A DNA stretch of 48,956 bases from an uncultured Lachnospiraceae bacterium (GCA_947630485.1 CANRHU010000017.1:1-48956); one strand, 5' to 3'; shown: positions 15,298 to 24,015, numbered from the stretch's first letter. The notes: a model not told the origin generated them from the sequence alone. A program made the numbers and translations.

Positions 15298-16578
15298 TTA
15301 CGCCAGATACGCCGCGTTCGTCCCCGCGCACACGACGGCGATCGTCGCGGCAAAGATGGAAACCGCAGTGAACACGATCCGCAGAAGCGCTTTGTGCCCC
15401 TTCGCCGCGGCCGCAACGCAGGCCAGTACCCGTTTATCGCAGACCGGCTCCAGCGCGGCTGCCGCGCATTGATAAAGCATCATCAGAATCAGCAGCTTTA
15501 CCACCGGAACAGCCGCCATCACGGCCAGCATGATCACCGCGGCCGCGCCGACCGAATTCTTGATCAGCACGCCGGCCCCCAGAAGCATCTGTGCCGCCGA
15601 TGCAGCCCCCTGGCCCACGCCGGGAATCAGCCCCACCAGCTTCTGAAGCGTCCCGTTCTTTACGGAATCCACATAAGGAAGCACCAGCGACTGCAGAAGC
15701 TGAATCCCCAGCACCAGCCCGAGAAGCGTCTTCATTCCCCAGTTTAGAATCTGCTCCGCCAGCTCCGTGAGCCTGGAAAACACATTTTCCTTCGTCAGGT
15801 TGCCGGCCAGCGCCAGAATCATCCACACCCGCACGAGCGGAATCATGAGCGAATTCAGCGCCCACTCCCCCGCCGTCATACCGAACATGGCCGTCTCGTA
15901 CATGGCCACCGACGACACGGTTCCCCCCGCGAAGGCCACCGCAAGGAAATACGCCGGCATCAGCACGCGCATGAATCCCAAAATCGTCCCCACAGTCTCC
16001 GCCGCCACCGCCATACTCTCGCCAAGCGCCGCGGTCAGAAGCGTAAACAGCAGCAGATACACCGCGTAGAAGCCTGTTTCCGAAATCTGCCCCGTTGAAA
16101 ACACGCTGGAGAAATTGGCAAACACCGCCCCCAAAATTCCCAGCAGGAGAATCTGACCGATCAGCTTCCCGCCCGCGCTGATCTCCGAAAACAATGCCCT
16201 GCGGATGACTTCAAGCATGTTCCGACCGATCCCGGACATATCCCCGGCCGCCAGCTTTTGGACGACGTCCGTCAGGCTCAGCGCAAATCCATTCTGGCTG
16301 GCCCGCGCATAGTCTTCGGCCTCCTTCAGATTCAGCCGGTCTAAGATGTCCGAAAAGCCGCTAAGGGGAATGTCCTCCGCCGCGGGATCTCCCTCTGCTC
16401 TGTACACCCTTCCGCTGATCGCGCCGCCCGCCGCACTATCCGCCGCACCGCACACCTCGCCGCACCACAGAAGACTGAACACAACCGCGAAAAGAAAGCA
16501 CAGCCGCAGGGCGCTCCTGCCGCAGAGCTTCCTGCCGATACGCAGACGCAGGCGTGGGCCGCTCCTGCCGCCCCTCAT
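15298..16578 (-). CDS. spoIIIAE: Stage III sporulation protein AE
   Basis: 426 residues. An N-terminal signal-like segment (CFLFAVVFSLLWCGEVCGA) is followed by a periplasm-like region and about eight membrane segments, with GLIPGVGQGAASAAQMLLGAGVLIKNSVGAAAV in the last third. It is the polytopic core of the SpoIIIA channel in the mother-cell-derived membrane. The ATG overlaps the spoIIIAD stop by four bases. Confidence 0.95.
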   Translation of the reverse strand: MRGGRSGPRLRLRIGRKLCGRSALRLCFLFAVVFSLLWCGEVCGAADSAAGGAISGRVYRAEGDPAAEDIPLSGFSDILDRLNLKEAEDYARASQNGFALSLTDVVQKLAAGDMSGIGRNMLEVIRRALFSEISAGGKLIGQILLLGILGAVFANFSSVFSTGQISETGFYAVYLLLFTLLTAALGESMAVAAETVGTILGFMRVLMPAYFLAVAFAGGTVSSVAMYETAMFGMTAGEWALNSLMIPLVRVWMILALAGNLTKENVFSRLTELAEQILNWGMKTLLGLVLGIQLLQSLVLPYVDSVKNGTLQKLVGLIPGVGQGAASAAQMLLGAGVLIKNSVGAAAVIMLAVMAAVPVVKLLILMMLYQCAAAALEPVCDKRVLACVAAAAKGHKALLRIVFTAVSIFAATIAVVCAGTNAAYLA

Positions 16579-16961
16579 GACAGAAACCCCTGCACCGTCT
16601 CCAGAAGCGCCAGAAGAATCGGCATGCTGACCGCCAGGATCGACAGCTTGCCAAAAATTTCGATCTGACTTCCCAAAGAGCCATAGCCCGCGTCCTTGCA
16701 GATCCCGGACGCGAATTCCGCGATGCAGGCGATGCCCACCATTTTGAGGAGCGTGTCCAGATAGACGCTGTTAATCCGTATGTAAGACCTCGCCCTCGCA
16801 AATGTCTCCGTCACCGTCTCCAGCTTCGCGGCGCTGTAAAAGCAGATCGCCAGTCCCGCCGCCATCGCCAGATAGATTCCGTACTCGCCTTTCACGCCCT
16901 TAAACTGCGTCGCCAAAAGCGCAGCCGCAATCCCAATCACAGCTATGGATATCACCGTCAT
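16575..16961 (-). CDS. spoIIIAD: Stage III sporulation protein AD
   Basis: 128 residues with four hydrophobic segments; contains GEYGIYLAMAAGLAICFYSAAKLE and FASGICKDAGYGSLGSQIEIFGKL. This is the usual SpoIIIAD length and pattern, an integral membrane component of the SpoIIIA complex related in outline to type III export membrane proteins. It overlaps spoIIIAE by ATGA. Confidence 0.95.
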   Translation of the reverse strand: MTVISIAVIGIAAALLATQFKGVKGEYGIYLAMAAGLAICFYSAAKLETVTETFARARSYIRINSVYLDTLLKMVGIACIAEFASGICKDAGYGSLGSQIEIFGKLSILAVSMPILLALLETVQGFLS

Positions 16962-16984
16962 GCCCTCACCCGCCTATCCGCATC

Positions 16985-17179
16985 TCACAACGCAAATAAA
17001 TCCCGAATCGTCTCAAACAGATCATAAATATACGGCACCATCCAGAAAAGCACCAGGATCAGTCCGGCAAGACTGGTCAGAAAGGCCTGCTCCTCCCGCC
17101 CGCTGTGCTTTAATACCTGACAGATCACCGATACCAGAATTCCCACCGCCGCGATCCGGAATATCAGATTTACGCCCAT
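16985..17179 (-). CDS. spoIIIAC: Stage III sporulation protein AC
   Basis: 64 residues, two membrane helices (about 5-22 and 36-54) joined by LKHSGREEQAF, typical of SpoIIIAC. AAGGAGG precedes the ATG. It lies between spoIIIAB and spoIIIAD as in all spoIIIA operons. Confidence 0.95.
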   Translation of the reverse strand: MGVNLIFRIAAVGILVSVICQVLKHSGREEQAFLTSLAGLILVLFWMVPYIYDLFETIRDLFAL

Positions 17180-17204
17180 ATGAACCTCCTTCTTTCGCCG
17201 TCTC

Positions 17205-17729
17205 CTAACAAAGGATTACCGACAGAAACAGTCCGCTCATGATTCCCAGACAGGTACATATCCGCGTCCGTTCCTGCTCATGCTCCCGAAGGAATCCGAT
17301 GGACAGATCCAGCTGTTCCAGATACAGCGCGATCGTCCGCTCCTGCATCCCCACATCCAGGTACCCAAGATGCTCCCCGAATTCCGCCAGCTCCGCGGTT
17401 TCCCTCTGCGACAGCAGCATCGCCCTGGCCTGTCCGTCCAGTTCCTCCCTCCAGATCCGGGAAAATGTCTCCCCCTCCTGCCGCTTAAGCCGCTCCGCCA
17501 TCCGGCAGAACCAGACAGCTGCCGGACCGTCCGACTTCCTTCCGACCCGCTCCAATGCCTCAGGAAGAGGCGACATGGCGTAAAGAATCTCTCCGCGCAG
17601 CAGATAGACCATCCGACGCAGCCGCTCCAGCATCTGCCGGTGGAGCCGCCACTGCCGCGCCTTCCAGATTCCCAAAGCGCCGCAGGACGCCGTCACCAGC
17701 ACGCAGCCCGTTATCCGAAGCCAGATCAT
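17205..17729 (-). CDS. spoIIIAB: Stage III sporulation protein AB
   Basis: 174 residues, similar to B. subtilis. An N-terminal membrane helix, a long helical domain (MLERLRRMVYLLRGEILYAMSPLPEALERVG) and a C-terminal membrane helix (ICTCLGIMSGLFLSVILC). The fold is related to type II secretion GspF domains. The ATG overlaps the spoIIIAA stop by four bases. Confidence 0.94.
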   Translation of the reverse strand: MIWLRITGCVLVTASCGALGIWKARQWRLHRQMLERLRRMVYLLRGEILYAMSPLPEALERVGRKSDGPAAVWFCRMAERLKRQEGETFSRIWREELDGQARAMLLSQRETAELAEFGEHLGYLDVGMQERTIALYLEQLDLSIGFLREHEQERTRICTCLGIMSGLFLSVILC

Positions 17730-18871
17730 ACAGCGCCTCCTCCCTGTCCGGGTCTTTTTCGGTTTCCTGATGCCACACCGCTTCCCGCTTCCACCGCGCC
17801 CTCAGGATACAGGCGCTTGCCGGTTTTGTCCCGGATTTCCTCCAGCGTCCCTGCGCCGCCGCGGCCGCTCAGGATGATGTAGCGGTCAAACATTCCCTCC
17901 GAAACCATCTCTCCAAGAACCGGTTTCCGGGCCACGTCCGCCGTCGAATCGCCGTGGACCGTCGCCAGCACCCTGCAGCCGCAGTTCATCACGTAGCGCA
18001 CGGCGTCGATGTCCTCACGGCCGCCGATCTCGTCCACCGCGATCACGTCCGGCGACATGGCCCGCACAAGCATCATCATCCCCCTCGCCTTCGGGCAACA
18101 GTCCAGCACATCCGTGCGCGCACCCAGATCATTCTGCGGGATTCCCTGACAGCACGCCGCCAGCTCCGAACGCTCGTCCACCACGCCGACCGTAAATCCC
18201 CCCGCCCGGCAGCTTCCGGCCGCAGACGCACATCCGGCATAACCGTCCGACATCTGCCGTATCACATCACGCAGAAGCGTCGTCTTACCGCAGCGGGGCG
18301 GCGACACGAAAAGCGCGTGAAGCGCCTGTCCGTTTTCAAACAGATAAGGCATAACCTTATCCGCGCAGCCGCGCACCTGGTGGGCCAGCCGCACGTTCAG
18401 AAATGAAATGTATTTGATCGTCCGTATTCCCCGCTCATCCAGAACCGTCTTCCCGGCCAGGCCGATCCGATGCCCTCCGGAAATCGTGATAAAGCCCTGG
18501 CGGATCTCCTCCTCAAACGCATAGAGGGAATGACTCCCCACGTATTCGAGCGTCTCCCGCATATCCTGCTGCGTCGCCAGATAGACCCGCGGACGCTTCC
18601 TATCCGCCGCCCCGGCACTTCCTGACGGCAGCGTCTCTCCAGGCCCCGGTGCCGGCATCGCTCTCAACCCGTCTGCCAGCCATCCCGCCCCCGCCGTCTC
18701 TCTCAGCCCGTCCGCCGTCAGCACATACTCTCTCCCGCCGCTCACCACAAAAACCGGCCGGCCGGTTCTCATACGGATTTCCTGCACCTTTTCCCAGTCC
18801 GGCGCCGCCTCCTGCAAAAGCTTCCGGACCGGCCCCGCAAAAATCCTCAGAAGCTCGTCTTTCTTCACCAT
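17726..18871 (-). CDS. spoIIIAA: Stage III sporulation protein AA (ATPase)
   Basis: 381 residues, versus about 307 in B. subtilis. A secretion-type AAA ATPase with Walker A PPRCGKTTLLRDVI (near residue 190) and Walker B DVIAVDEIGGREDIDAV. It is thought to power the SpoIIIA channel. The ATG at 18871 is supported by GAGGAGG upstream, better than the earlier TTG. Extra length comes from Gly/Ala-rich insertions near residues 70-95 and 210-225 and at the C-terminus. First gene of the operon. Confidence 0.95.
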   Translation of the reverse strand: MVKKDELLRIFAGPVRKLLQEAAPDWEKVQEIRMRTGRPVFVVSGGREYVLTADGLRETAGAGWLADGLRAMPAPGPGETLPSGSAGAADRKRPRVYLATQQDMRETLEYVGSHSLYAFEEEIRQGFITISGGHRIGLAGKTVLDERGIRTIKYISFLNVRLAHQVRGCADKVMPYLFENGQALHALFVSPPRCGKTTLLRDVIRQMSDGYAGCASAAGSCRAGGFTVGVVDERSELAACCQGIPQNDLGARTDVLDCCPKARGMMMLVRAMSPDVIAVDEIGGREDIDAVRYVMNCGCRVLATVHGDSTADVARKPVLGEMVSEGMFDRYIILSGRGGAGTLEEIRDKTGKRLYPEGAVEAGSGVASGNRKRPGQGGGAV

Positions 18872-18890
18872 ACAAAAATCCCTCCTCGCT

Positions 18891-18926
18891 CCCCACAATA
18901 TATGTGGGGGCGGGAGGGAAACATTC
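18891..18926 (-). promoter_or_regulatory. Sigma-E promoter of the spoIIIA operon with overlapping palindrome
   Basis: Minus strand: GAATGTTT (18919-18926), a 14-bp spacer, CATATATT (18897-18904). Both boxes match the sigma-E consensus at 7 of 8 positions and the spacing is right. The -10 lies inside a 19-bp palindrome (CCCCACA-ATATA-TGTGGGG on the plus strand) that could bind a regulator or form a 5' hairpin. Confidence 0.75.
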
Positions 18927-18998
18927 CACCGAAATAAATCTTTGTTTTACATTTCCAAAACACGCTTCCTGCACGAAAAATCCACGCCGCGCCGCCCG

Positions 18999-19348
18999 TC
19001 AGCCGATAACCCGCGCCAACAGATACAGCACAAGCATATGCACCGGGTAAAATGCATAGCAGGCGTACCGGATCCTCTTGCTGTGCGGCCCCTGCCTTCC
19101 GTTATAAAGCCAGATTGGAATCAGCGCCGGAACCGCGAGTCCCTGCTCCGGAACCACCAGCGTGCGGCCGGTCAGCGGCGCCTCATACACCAGCCCGCCG
19201 ATCATTTCCCAATTGATATAAAAGAGGCAGGCGTGCCCCGGATATGGTCGCAAAGCATAAGCACCATGGCGATCAGCTTCAGCTGCAGGGCATTGAGACA
19301 CCTTATGTTCTCCGGACCGTTTTTGCTCTCCAAAACGGAATCTCCCAT
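18999..19348 (-). pseudogene. TraX-family acyltransferase-like remnant, internally deleted and frameshifted
   Basis: From ATG at 19348 the first frame reads an N-terminal TraX start (NALQLKLIAMVLMLCDHI) and stops after 48 codons. A second frame then reads the TraX C-terminus (GPHSKRIRYACYAFYPVHMLVLYLLARVIG) to 18999. TraX-like membrane proteins are normally about 230-250 residues, so most of the middle is deleted and the two ends are out of frame. Confidence 0.7.
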
Positions 19349-19373
19349 CCCGCACCCTGCCTTTCCGCCACGC

Positions 19374-20081
19374 TTAGTCCGTACAATAATTAATGAACCT
19401 CACGATCTTTACATACTTCTCAACCGAGAGAATCTCGACGATCTCATCCGGATTCTTGATCCGCGGCAGCCTTACGGAAATGATCGTGCTGCAGCCGCCG
19501 TCCGCTCCGTACCCGATGATCTCTTTCTCATTAATATACCCGCCCTCGCCCTCGATAATACGGTAGACGACAGGCAGATATTCCGCTGCCTGAACCTCGA
19601 TAAAGAGTCCGAAGCTGTTGCACTCCCGCGAGAAATGATAGGCTACCGGCTTCAGCCACGACACGGTCAGGTAAACCGCAAGAGTACCCAGAAGACCGCC
19701 CGAATAGAATCCGATGCCGATCGCCAGACCGATGCAGGCCGCGACCCACAGACCGGCCGCCGTCGTAAGTCCCCGAACCTCAAGTCTCCGGCTCGTCATG
19801 ATGCTTCCTGCTCCCAGAAAACCGATGCCGCTGATGACCTGCGCTCCCAGACGGGCCGGATCCCCGGCCTCGTAATACGCATACATATACTGTCCTGTCA
19901 GCATAACGACCGCCGCGCCGATACACACCAGCATATAAGTGCGCATTCCGGCCGACTGGTTGCTCTTCGCCCGCTCGATTCCCAGAACGCAGCCGCAGGC
20001 CGCGGCCAGAAAAATACGAAACACAATAGAGACCATATTCATGTCATGCAATACGGCCGCCCATTCCCTCAGCATTTCCAA
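19374..20081 (-). CDS. MgtC/SapB family membrane protein
   Basis: 235 residues, probably from TTG at 20081 (GGGG 7 nt upstream; the ATG two codons later is possible). The MgtC signature is clear: GIERAKSNQSAGMRTYMLVCIGAA, then GAQVISGIGFLGAGSIMTSRRLEVRGLTTAAGLWVAA. There are about five membrane helices followed by a C-terminal soluble domain of about 85 residues. MgtC-like proteins are linked to magnesium limitation and to ATP synthase control in other bacteria; the role in Clostridia is not established. Confidence 0.88.
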   Translation of the reverse strand: MEMLREWAAVLHDMNMVSIVFRIFLAAACGCVLGIERAKSNQSAGMRTYMLVCIGAAVVMLTGQYMYAYYEAGDPARLGAQVISGIGFLGAGSIMTSRRLEVRGLTTAAGLWVAACIGLAIGIGFYSGGLLGTLAVYLTVSWLKPVAYHFSRECNSFGLFIEVQAAEYLPVVYRIIEGEGGYINEKEIIGYGADGGCSTIISVRLPRIKNPDEIVEILSVEKYVKIVRFINYCTD

Positions 20082-20173
20082 AGCTCATCCCCGCCTTTTC
20101 TCTCTGACCCCCGTACAAAACTCCTTTCGCAACTGCCTTTATCATACCATTATTTTCCCTGTGCTGTCAATGA

Positions 20174-20229
20174 ATAACGGCGTATCCGCTCCCACCTGTT
20201 TGCAGCGGCGTGTCCGCTCACGCCTGTTT
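20174..20229 (-). repeat. 28-bp tandem duplication at the methyltransferase 3' end
   Basis: Two copies of AAACAGGYGKGAGCGGAYAC followed by GCCG plus four bases. The proximal copy (20202-20229) contains the stop codon and a GGCGTG/CACGCC hairpin; the distal copy (20174-20201) is diverged. Confidence 0.75.
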
Positions 20230-20805
20230 TCTCCCCGCAACCTGATACATCCTGTCGTCAGAGACCATCTTGGTCACGGAGAGATATCTGCCGAAAATGT
20301 CCGCCAGCTTTTCCGCCTCCATCAGCCCGACGGAAACCCGGCTGGCGGTGCCCGCGTGATGGGCGTTGATCTTTTCCCTGCTCATGCCGTGGGCGACGGT
20401 CAGCGTCCCGCCCGGGACCAGCAGCCCGGCGAGACGCCTAATCAGCCGTTCCGGCTCCGGAAAATGAGGAAACGCGTTATACACCACAACGCAGTCAAAG
20501 AGCCTGTCAAACCGCGTCTCCTCCACGTCGCCGCACAGAATGCGTACCTGCGTCTGCGGAAACTTCTCCCGTGCAATCCTCGCCATTTCCGGCGAAATGT
20601 CAATGCCTGTGACCGACGCCGCGCCCCGTTTTAAATAGTCCGGGATCAGAACCCCCGTACCGCAGGCCACATCCAGCACATGCTTCCCCTCCGTCACGTC
20701 CGCATTGTCCAGAATTGCGCCGATGACCGCGTCCGATCGGACCAAATCCGCGTCCCAGCCCGCCGCCAGCCCGTCGAAAAATTGAATAACGGACTGTTTA
20801 TCCAT
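20218..20805 (-). CDS. Class I SAM-dependent methyltransferase
   Basis: 195 residues. Motif I is HVLDVACGTGVLIPDY (about 41-56), followed by VTGIDISPEMARIAREKF and FDCVVVYNAFPHFPEPERLI. These fit a small-molecule methyltransferase of the UbiE/COQ5-like group. The substrate cannot be told. The start overlaps the ECF S-component gene by 8 nt, so it belongs to the ECF operon. The 3' end carries a 28-bp duplication. Confidence 0.85.
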   Translation of the reverse strand: MDKQSVIQFFDGLAAGWDADLVRSDAVIGAILDNADVTEGKHVLDVACGTGVLIPDYLKRGAASVTGIDISPEMARIAREKFPQTQVRILCGDVEETRFDRLFDCVVVYNAFPHFPEPERLIRRLAGLLVPGGTLTVAHGMSREKINAHHAGTASRVSVGLMEAEKLADIFGRYLSVTKMVSDDRMYQVAGRKQA

Positions 20806-21355
20806 CTGACCGTACCTCCGGATAGCGCGCGGGAATCAGCCCTGCCCGCATCAGGGCAGATACGATCACCGGCAGAAGTACAAGCTGGATCACAATACCC
20901 GGCAGTCCCGTGACAAAATATCCGGTCGCCCAGGCCGCCATGGAATAGCTTCCGCCCGCAAAGATCAGCGCTCGGGCAAGGCCGGCAATCACGCGGCCCG
21001 AAAGCATGGCCCCGATCAGGCAGATATACAGATCCGCGTATGTGTTTTTCGTGCGGACAAAGCGTGTCAGAATCCCGGACACACAGCCATACGCCGCGCA
21101 CTCGACCGCCATCGGCGGCAGATAAGCTGCCGGAGGCATTCCGGTAAACAAGCTAGAGAGCAGAGGCCCCGCCAGACCGCAAAGCAGACCAAACGGCCAG
21201 CCGCAGATCAGGCCGCAAAGGAGCACCGGGATATGCATCGGCAGATAGATGGAACCGGCGTTGGGAATGGCGTGGAACGCCTGCGGAAGAACGACGCAGA
21301 GCGCGATGCAGACCGCCGTGAGAATCGCTTTTTTGACTGTAGAAATTGTTTGCAT
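20798..21355 (-). CDS. ECF transporter S component (substrate unknown)
   Basis: 185 residues with about six hydrophobic segments; contains SIYLPMHIPVLLCGLICGWPFGLLCGL and LLSSLFTGMPPAAYLPPM, a pattern of the broad ECF-S group (PF12822-like). It should bind a vitamin or related micronutrient and dock to EcfT-EcfA1-EcfA2 encoded directly upstream. The ATG is chosen for its AAAGGAG. The substrate is not deducible; no riboswitch of a known class was recognised upstream. Confidence 0.85.
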   Translation of the reverse strand: MQTISTVKKAILTAVCIALCVVLPQAFHAIPNAGSIYLPMHIPVLLCGLICGWPFGLLCGLAGPLLSSLFTGMPPAAYLPPMAVECAAYGCVSGILTRFVRTKNTYADLYICLIGAMLSGRVIAGLARALIFAGGSYSMAAWATGYFVTGLPGIVIQLVLLPVIVSALMRAGLIPARYPEVRSDG

Positions 21356-21374
21356 GTTTTTCTCCTTTCTCAAA

Positions 21375-22166
21375 TCACCTGATTATGATAAATATGACCG
21401 CTGCCGCCGCGCACAGCGAAAGCGCCAGCCAGTCGCAGGCGCGAAACGGCGGATACTTTTTCCTTCCGCGGCGGATATCCGCGCGGTATCCCCTGGCCTC
21501 CATCGCCAGGCTCAGCTCGTCCGCCCGCTGAAACGCGGCCACAAAAACCGGCGCCAAAAGAGGCAGCACCGCCTTCCCCTTCTCCCAAAGGTTCGGACTG
21601 TCAAACCGGGCGCCGCGCGCCGTCTGGGCCTTGCGGATGCCGTCCGTCTCCTCTAAAAGCGTAGGGATAAACTGAATCGCCACCGACAGAATCATCGCCG
21701 CAAGCTCTGTCGGAACGCCGATAAAACGAAGCGGCGACAAAAGCCGCTCAAAAGCGCCTGTCAGCGCCAGCGGAGGCGTGCTGACCATCAGCACGTTGCT
21801 CATCACAAGAAGCAGAAATACCCGCGCCGCCACGCGGAGCCCCTGCAGAAGTCCCGCGGAGGACGGCCGAAAGATCCAGACGCTCACCCAGGCCTGCTCC
21901 GGTGCATAAAAGCACAGATTCATAAGCAGAATCAGCAGGAAGAACCATCCAAGCCCCGCGGCAGAAGCAAGCGCCGTGCGCGGCGGAATGCGCGCGAGAC
22001 GGATTAACAGCGCCAACAAAAGAACCCACACGCCGTATCCTGCCGGCGCGGCCGTATTCACCACCGCCGCCAGCAAAAGCAGGAGGCACAGAAGCTTTGC
22101 CGCCGCATCCAGACGGTGGACGACAGAATCGCCGGGTTGATATAAACCCGCAGGAAGCCTGTTCAT
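21375..22166 (-). CDS. ecfT: ECF transporter transmembrane component EcfT
   Basis: 263 residues, an integral membrane energy-coupling subunit. There are several N-terminal helices, then the coupling motifs including ARGARFDSPNLWEKGKAVLPLLAPVF and ADELSLAMEARGY, matching the EcfT Ala-Arg-Gly motifs that contact the ATPases. GGGGAGG precedes ATG, and the start overlaps the ecfA2 stop (ATGA). Confidence 0.94.
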   Translation of the reverse strand: MNRLPAGLYQPGDSVVHRLDAAAKLLCLLLLLAAVVNTAAPAGYGVWVLLLALLIRLARIPPRTALASAAGLGWFFLLILLMNLCFYAPEQAWVSVWIFRPSSAGLLQGLRVAARVFLLLVMSNVLMVSTPPLALTGAFERLLSPLRFIGVPTELAAMILSVAIQFIPTLLEETDGIRKAQTARGARFDSPNLWEKGKAVLPLLAPVFVAAFQRADELSLAMEARGYRADIRRGRKKYPPFRACDWLALSLCAAAAVIFIIIR

Positions 22167-23011
22167 TGCCGCCACCTCCCCGCAATCTCATCCAGAAGCT
22201 GCCCATAGCGCACCGTACCGGCCGGAATCTCCCAGCCGCGGCGGCGCAGCGCTTCCGCCGCTTCCCGGACGCGGCAGACGCCGATCCCATTGTCCTTAAG
22301 CGCGTCATAGTCGGCAAATACCTCCGCTGCCGGCCCGTCCCGAAAAAGTCTGCCGTCTTTTAACAGGATGATGCGGTCCGCGTACTCGGCCAGGGTGTCC
22401 GCGTCATGGGAAACCATCAGAATCGTCGTGCCGTCCCGGTTAAGCTCCCCAAGAAGCGTCAGCAGCGCTTCCCGCCCCAGCGGATCAAGACCGGCAAGCG
22501 GTTCATCCAAAATCAAGAGCTCCGGCCTGGCCGCCAGGACTCCGGCAACGGCAAGCCGCCGCTTCTCTCCCCCCGAAAAGCCCAGCGGCGATTTGTCCTT
22601 TACCGCCTCATAAGAAAAGCCCATCCGTTCCAGCGCTTCCCGCACGGAGCTCTCCTTCTCCTCCTCCGTCCAGCCGAAATGCCGCAGCCCGAATGCCACG
22701 TCCCGCTTCACCGTCGTCTCGAACAGCTGGATCTCCGGAAACTGGAATACCACGCCGACCCTGCGGCGCAGGCCGTCCCGATCAAAATTTTTTCCGTTGA
22801 TATCCTGTCCGTCCAGCAGGATCTGTCCCCCTGACGGCCGCATCAGACCGGCGATCAGCTGAATCATCGTAGATTTCCCGCAGCCGGTCTTTCCCATAAC
22901 GCCGGCAAACTCCCCGTCGCGGATCGTCAAAGACAGCTCTGTGACCGCCCTTGTCTCATACGGAGTCCCCGGCGCATAGACACAGGATACGTTTCTCAGT
23001 TCTACCGACAT
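22163..23011 (-). CDS. ecfA2: ECF transporter ATPase EcfA2
   Basis: 282 residues. ABC ATPase with Walker A GKTGCGKST, Q-loop VFQFPEIQLF, signature LGFSGGEKRRLAVAGVLA, Walker B LLILDEPLAGLD and a C-terminal extension typical of ECF ATPases. The ATG (AGGAGG upstream) overlaps ecfA1 by 10 nt. Paired with EcfA1 it powers EcfT. Confidence 0.95.
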   Translation of the reverse strand: MSVELRNVSCVYAPGTPYETRAVTELSLTIRDGEFAGVMGKTGCGKSTMIQLIAGLMRPSGGQILLDGQDINGKNFDRDGLRRRVGVVFQFPEIQLFETTVKRDVAFGLRHFGWTEEEKESSVREALERMGFSYEAVKDKSPLGFSGGEKRRLAVAGVLAARPELLILDEPLAGLDPLGREALLTLLGELNRDGTTILMVSHDADTLAEYADRIILLKDGRLFRDGPAAEVFADYDALKDNGIGVCRVREAAEALRRRGWEIPAGTVRYGQLLDEIAGRWRQ

Positions 23012-23829
23012 AGCGCCTCCTCCAGCTCCTCCATGGTCAGCGGGCAAAAGGGAAGCGTGATTCCACGTTCCCGCAGATCGTTATACACCCGTACCGGCAG
23101 CGGCGGCGTAAGCCCGGTCCGGCGCATCAGATCCGCGTCCGTAAACATCTCCCGCGGCGTGCCCACGGCCAGAAGCCGCCCGTCGTGAATCAATGCCACC
23201 CGGTCCGCCCCCACGGCTTCCTCGATATCATGCGAGATCAGAATCACGGTCCGGCCCCGCGCGTGCAGGCGCCCTATGGTTCCCAGCACATCCCTGCGTC
23301 CCTCCGGATCCAGCATCGACGTGACCTCGTCGAAGATCAGAATATCCGGCTCCGCTGCCAGCACGCCGGCAATGGCGATACGCTGCTTCTGTCCCCCGGA
23401 GAGAAGATGGGTCGAACGTTTCTCATAACCGCTCATGCCCACAGTCTCAAGCGCCTGCTGAATGCGCCTGGGGATCTCCTGCTCCGGCACGCCGAAATTC
23501 CGCGGGCCGAACGCCAGATCCTCCCCGATCACCGACGACACGAACTGGTTGTCCGGATTCTGGAAGACCATTCCTGCCCTCTGGCGGATTTTCCATACAT
23601 TCGCACTGTTTCTCGCATCCAGACAGGCGACGGTCAGCTCCCCCTGCTGCACCGCCAAAAGCGCGTTTAAGTGCCTGGCCAGCGTCGTCTTGCCGCAGCC
23701 GTTATGGCCGAGGATCGCCAGAAATTCCCCTCCCATTACGGTAAGCGAAAAATCGTCAAGCGAACGCCGGCCGTTTCCGGCAGGCGAATACGTATGAACC
23801 AGATGTTTTGCCTGAACCGCCTCCTTCAT
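23002..23829 (-). CDS. ecfA1: ECF transporter ATPase EcfA1
   Basis: 275 residues. Walker A GHNGCGKTT, Q-loop VFQNPDNQFV, signature LLSGGQKQRIAIAGVLA, Walker B ILIFDEVTSMLD and switch His in LISHDIEEA. The start is ATG with AAAGGAG about 12 nt upstream; the long upstream extension would run through the leader hairpin. First gene of the ecfA1-ecfA2-ecfT-S-methyltransferase operon, preceded by a structured RNA ending in a terminator. Confidence 0.95.
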   Translation of the reverse strand: MKEAVQAKHLVHTYSPAGNGRRSLDDFSLTVMGGEFLAILGHNGCGKTTLARHLNALLAVQQGELTVACLDARNSANVWKIRQRAGMVFQNPDNQFVSSVIGEDLAFGPRNFGVPEQEIPRRIQQALETVGMSGYEKRSTHLLSGGQKQRIAIAGVLAAEPDILIFDEVTSMLDPEGRRDVLGTIGRLHARGRTVILISHDIEEAVGADRVALIHDGRLLAVGTPREMFTDADLMRRTGLTPPLPVRVYNDLRERGITLPFCPLTMEELEEALCR

Positions 23830-23863
23830 GGCAGATGAAGTCTCCTTTCCGACACGCTGACAC

Positions 23864-24015
23864 AAAAAAGGTACGCGCTGTCTCTCTTCAGAGAAAACGC
23901 ATACCTTCCTGGTACACAATCGAACTCTTTCAATGCCGTCCTACACGCGGGCGCGCGGCTCCGTGCGCCCATTTCCCGGCGCTTCTGCGCCGGACCGCCG
24001 GCTTCCTGCCGGTTT
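23864..24015 (-). ncRNA. Structured leader RNA or small RNA upstream of ecfA1
   Basis: From the promoter at 24021-24049 to a terminator whose stem AAGGTATGCG/CGCGTACCTT (23868-23907) is followed by six T, about 150 nt. The 5' half holds three GC-rich hairpins: CCGGC-AGGAA-GCCGG, CCGGCGC-AGAA-GCGCCGG and GGGCGC..GCGCCC. The terminator lies about 35 nt before the ecfA1 start, so it may be an attenuator or riboswitch for the ECF operon, or an independent RNA. The TPP, FMN, cobalamin, THF, preQ1 and T-box core motifs were looked for and not seen. Confidence 0.5.
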
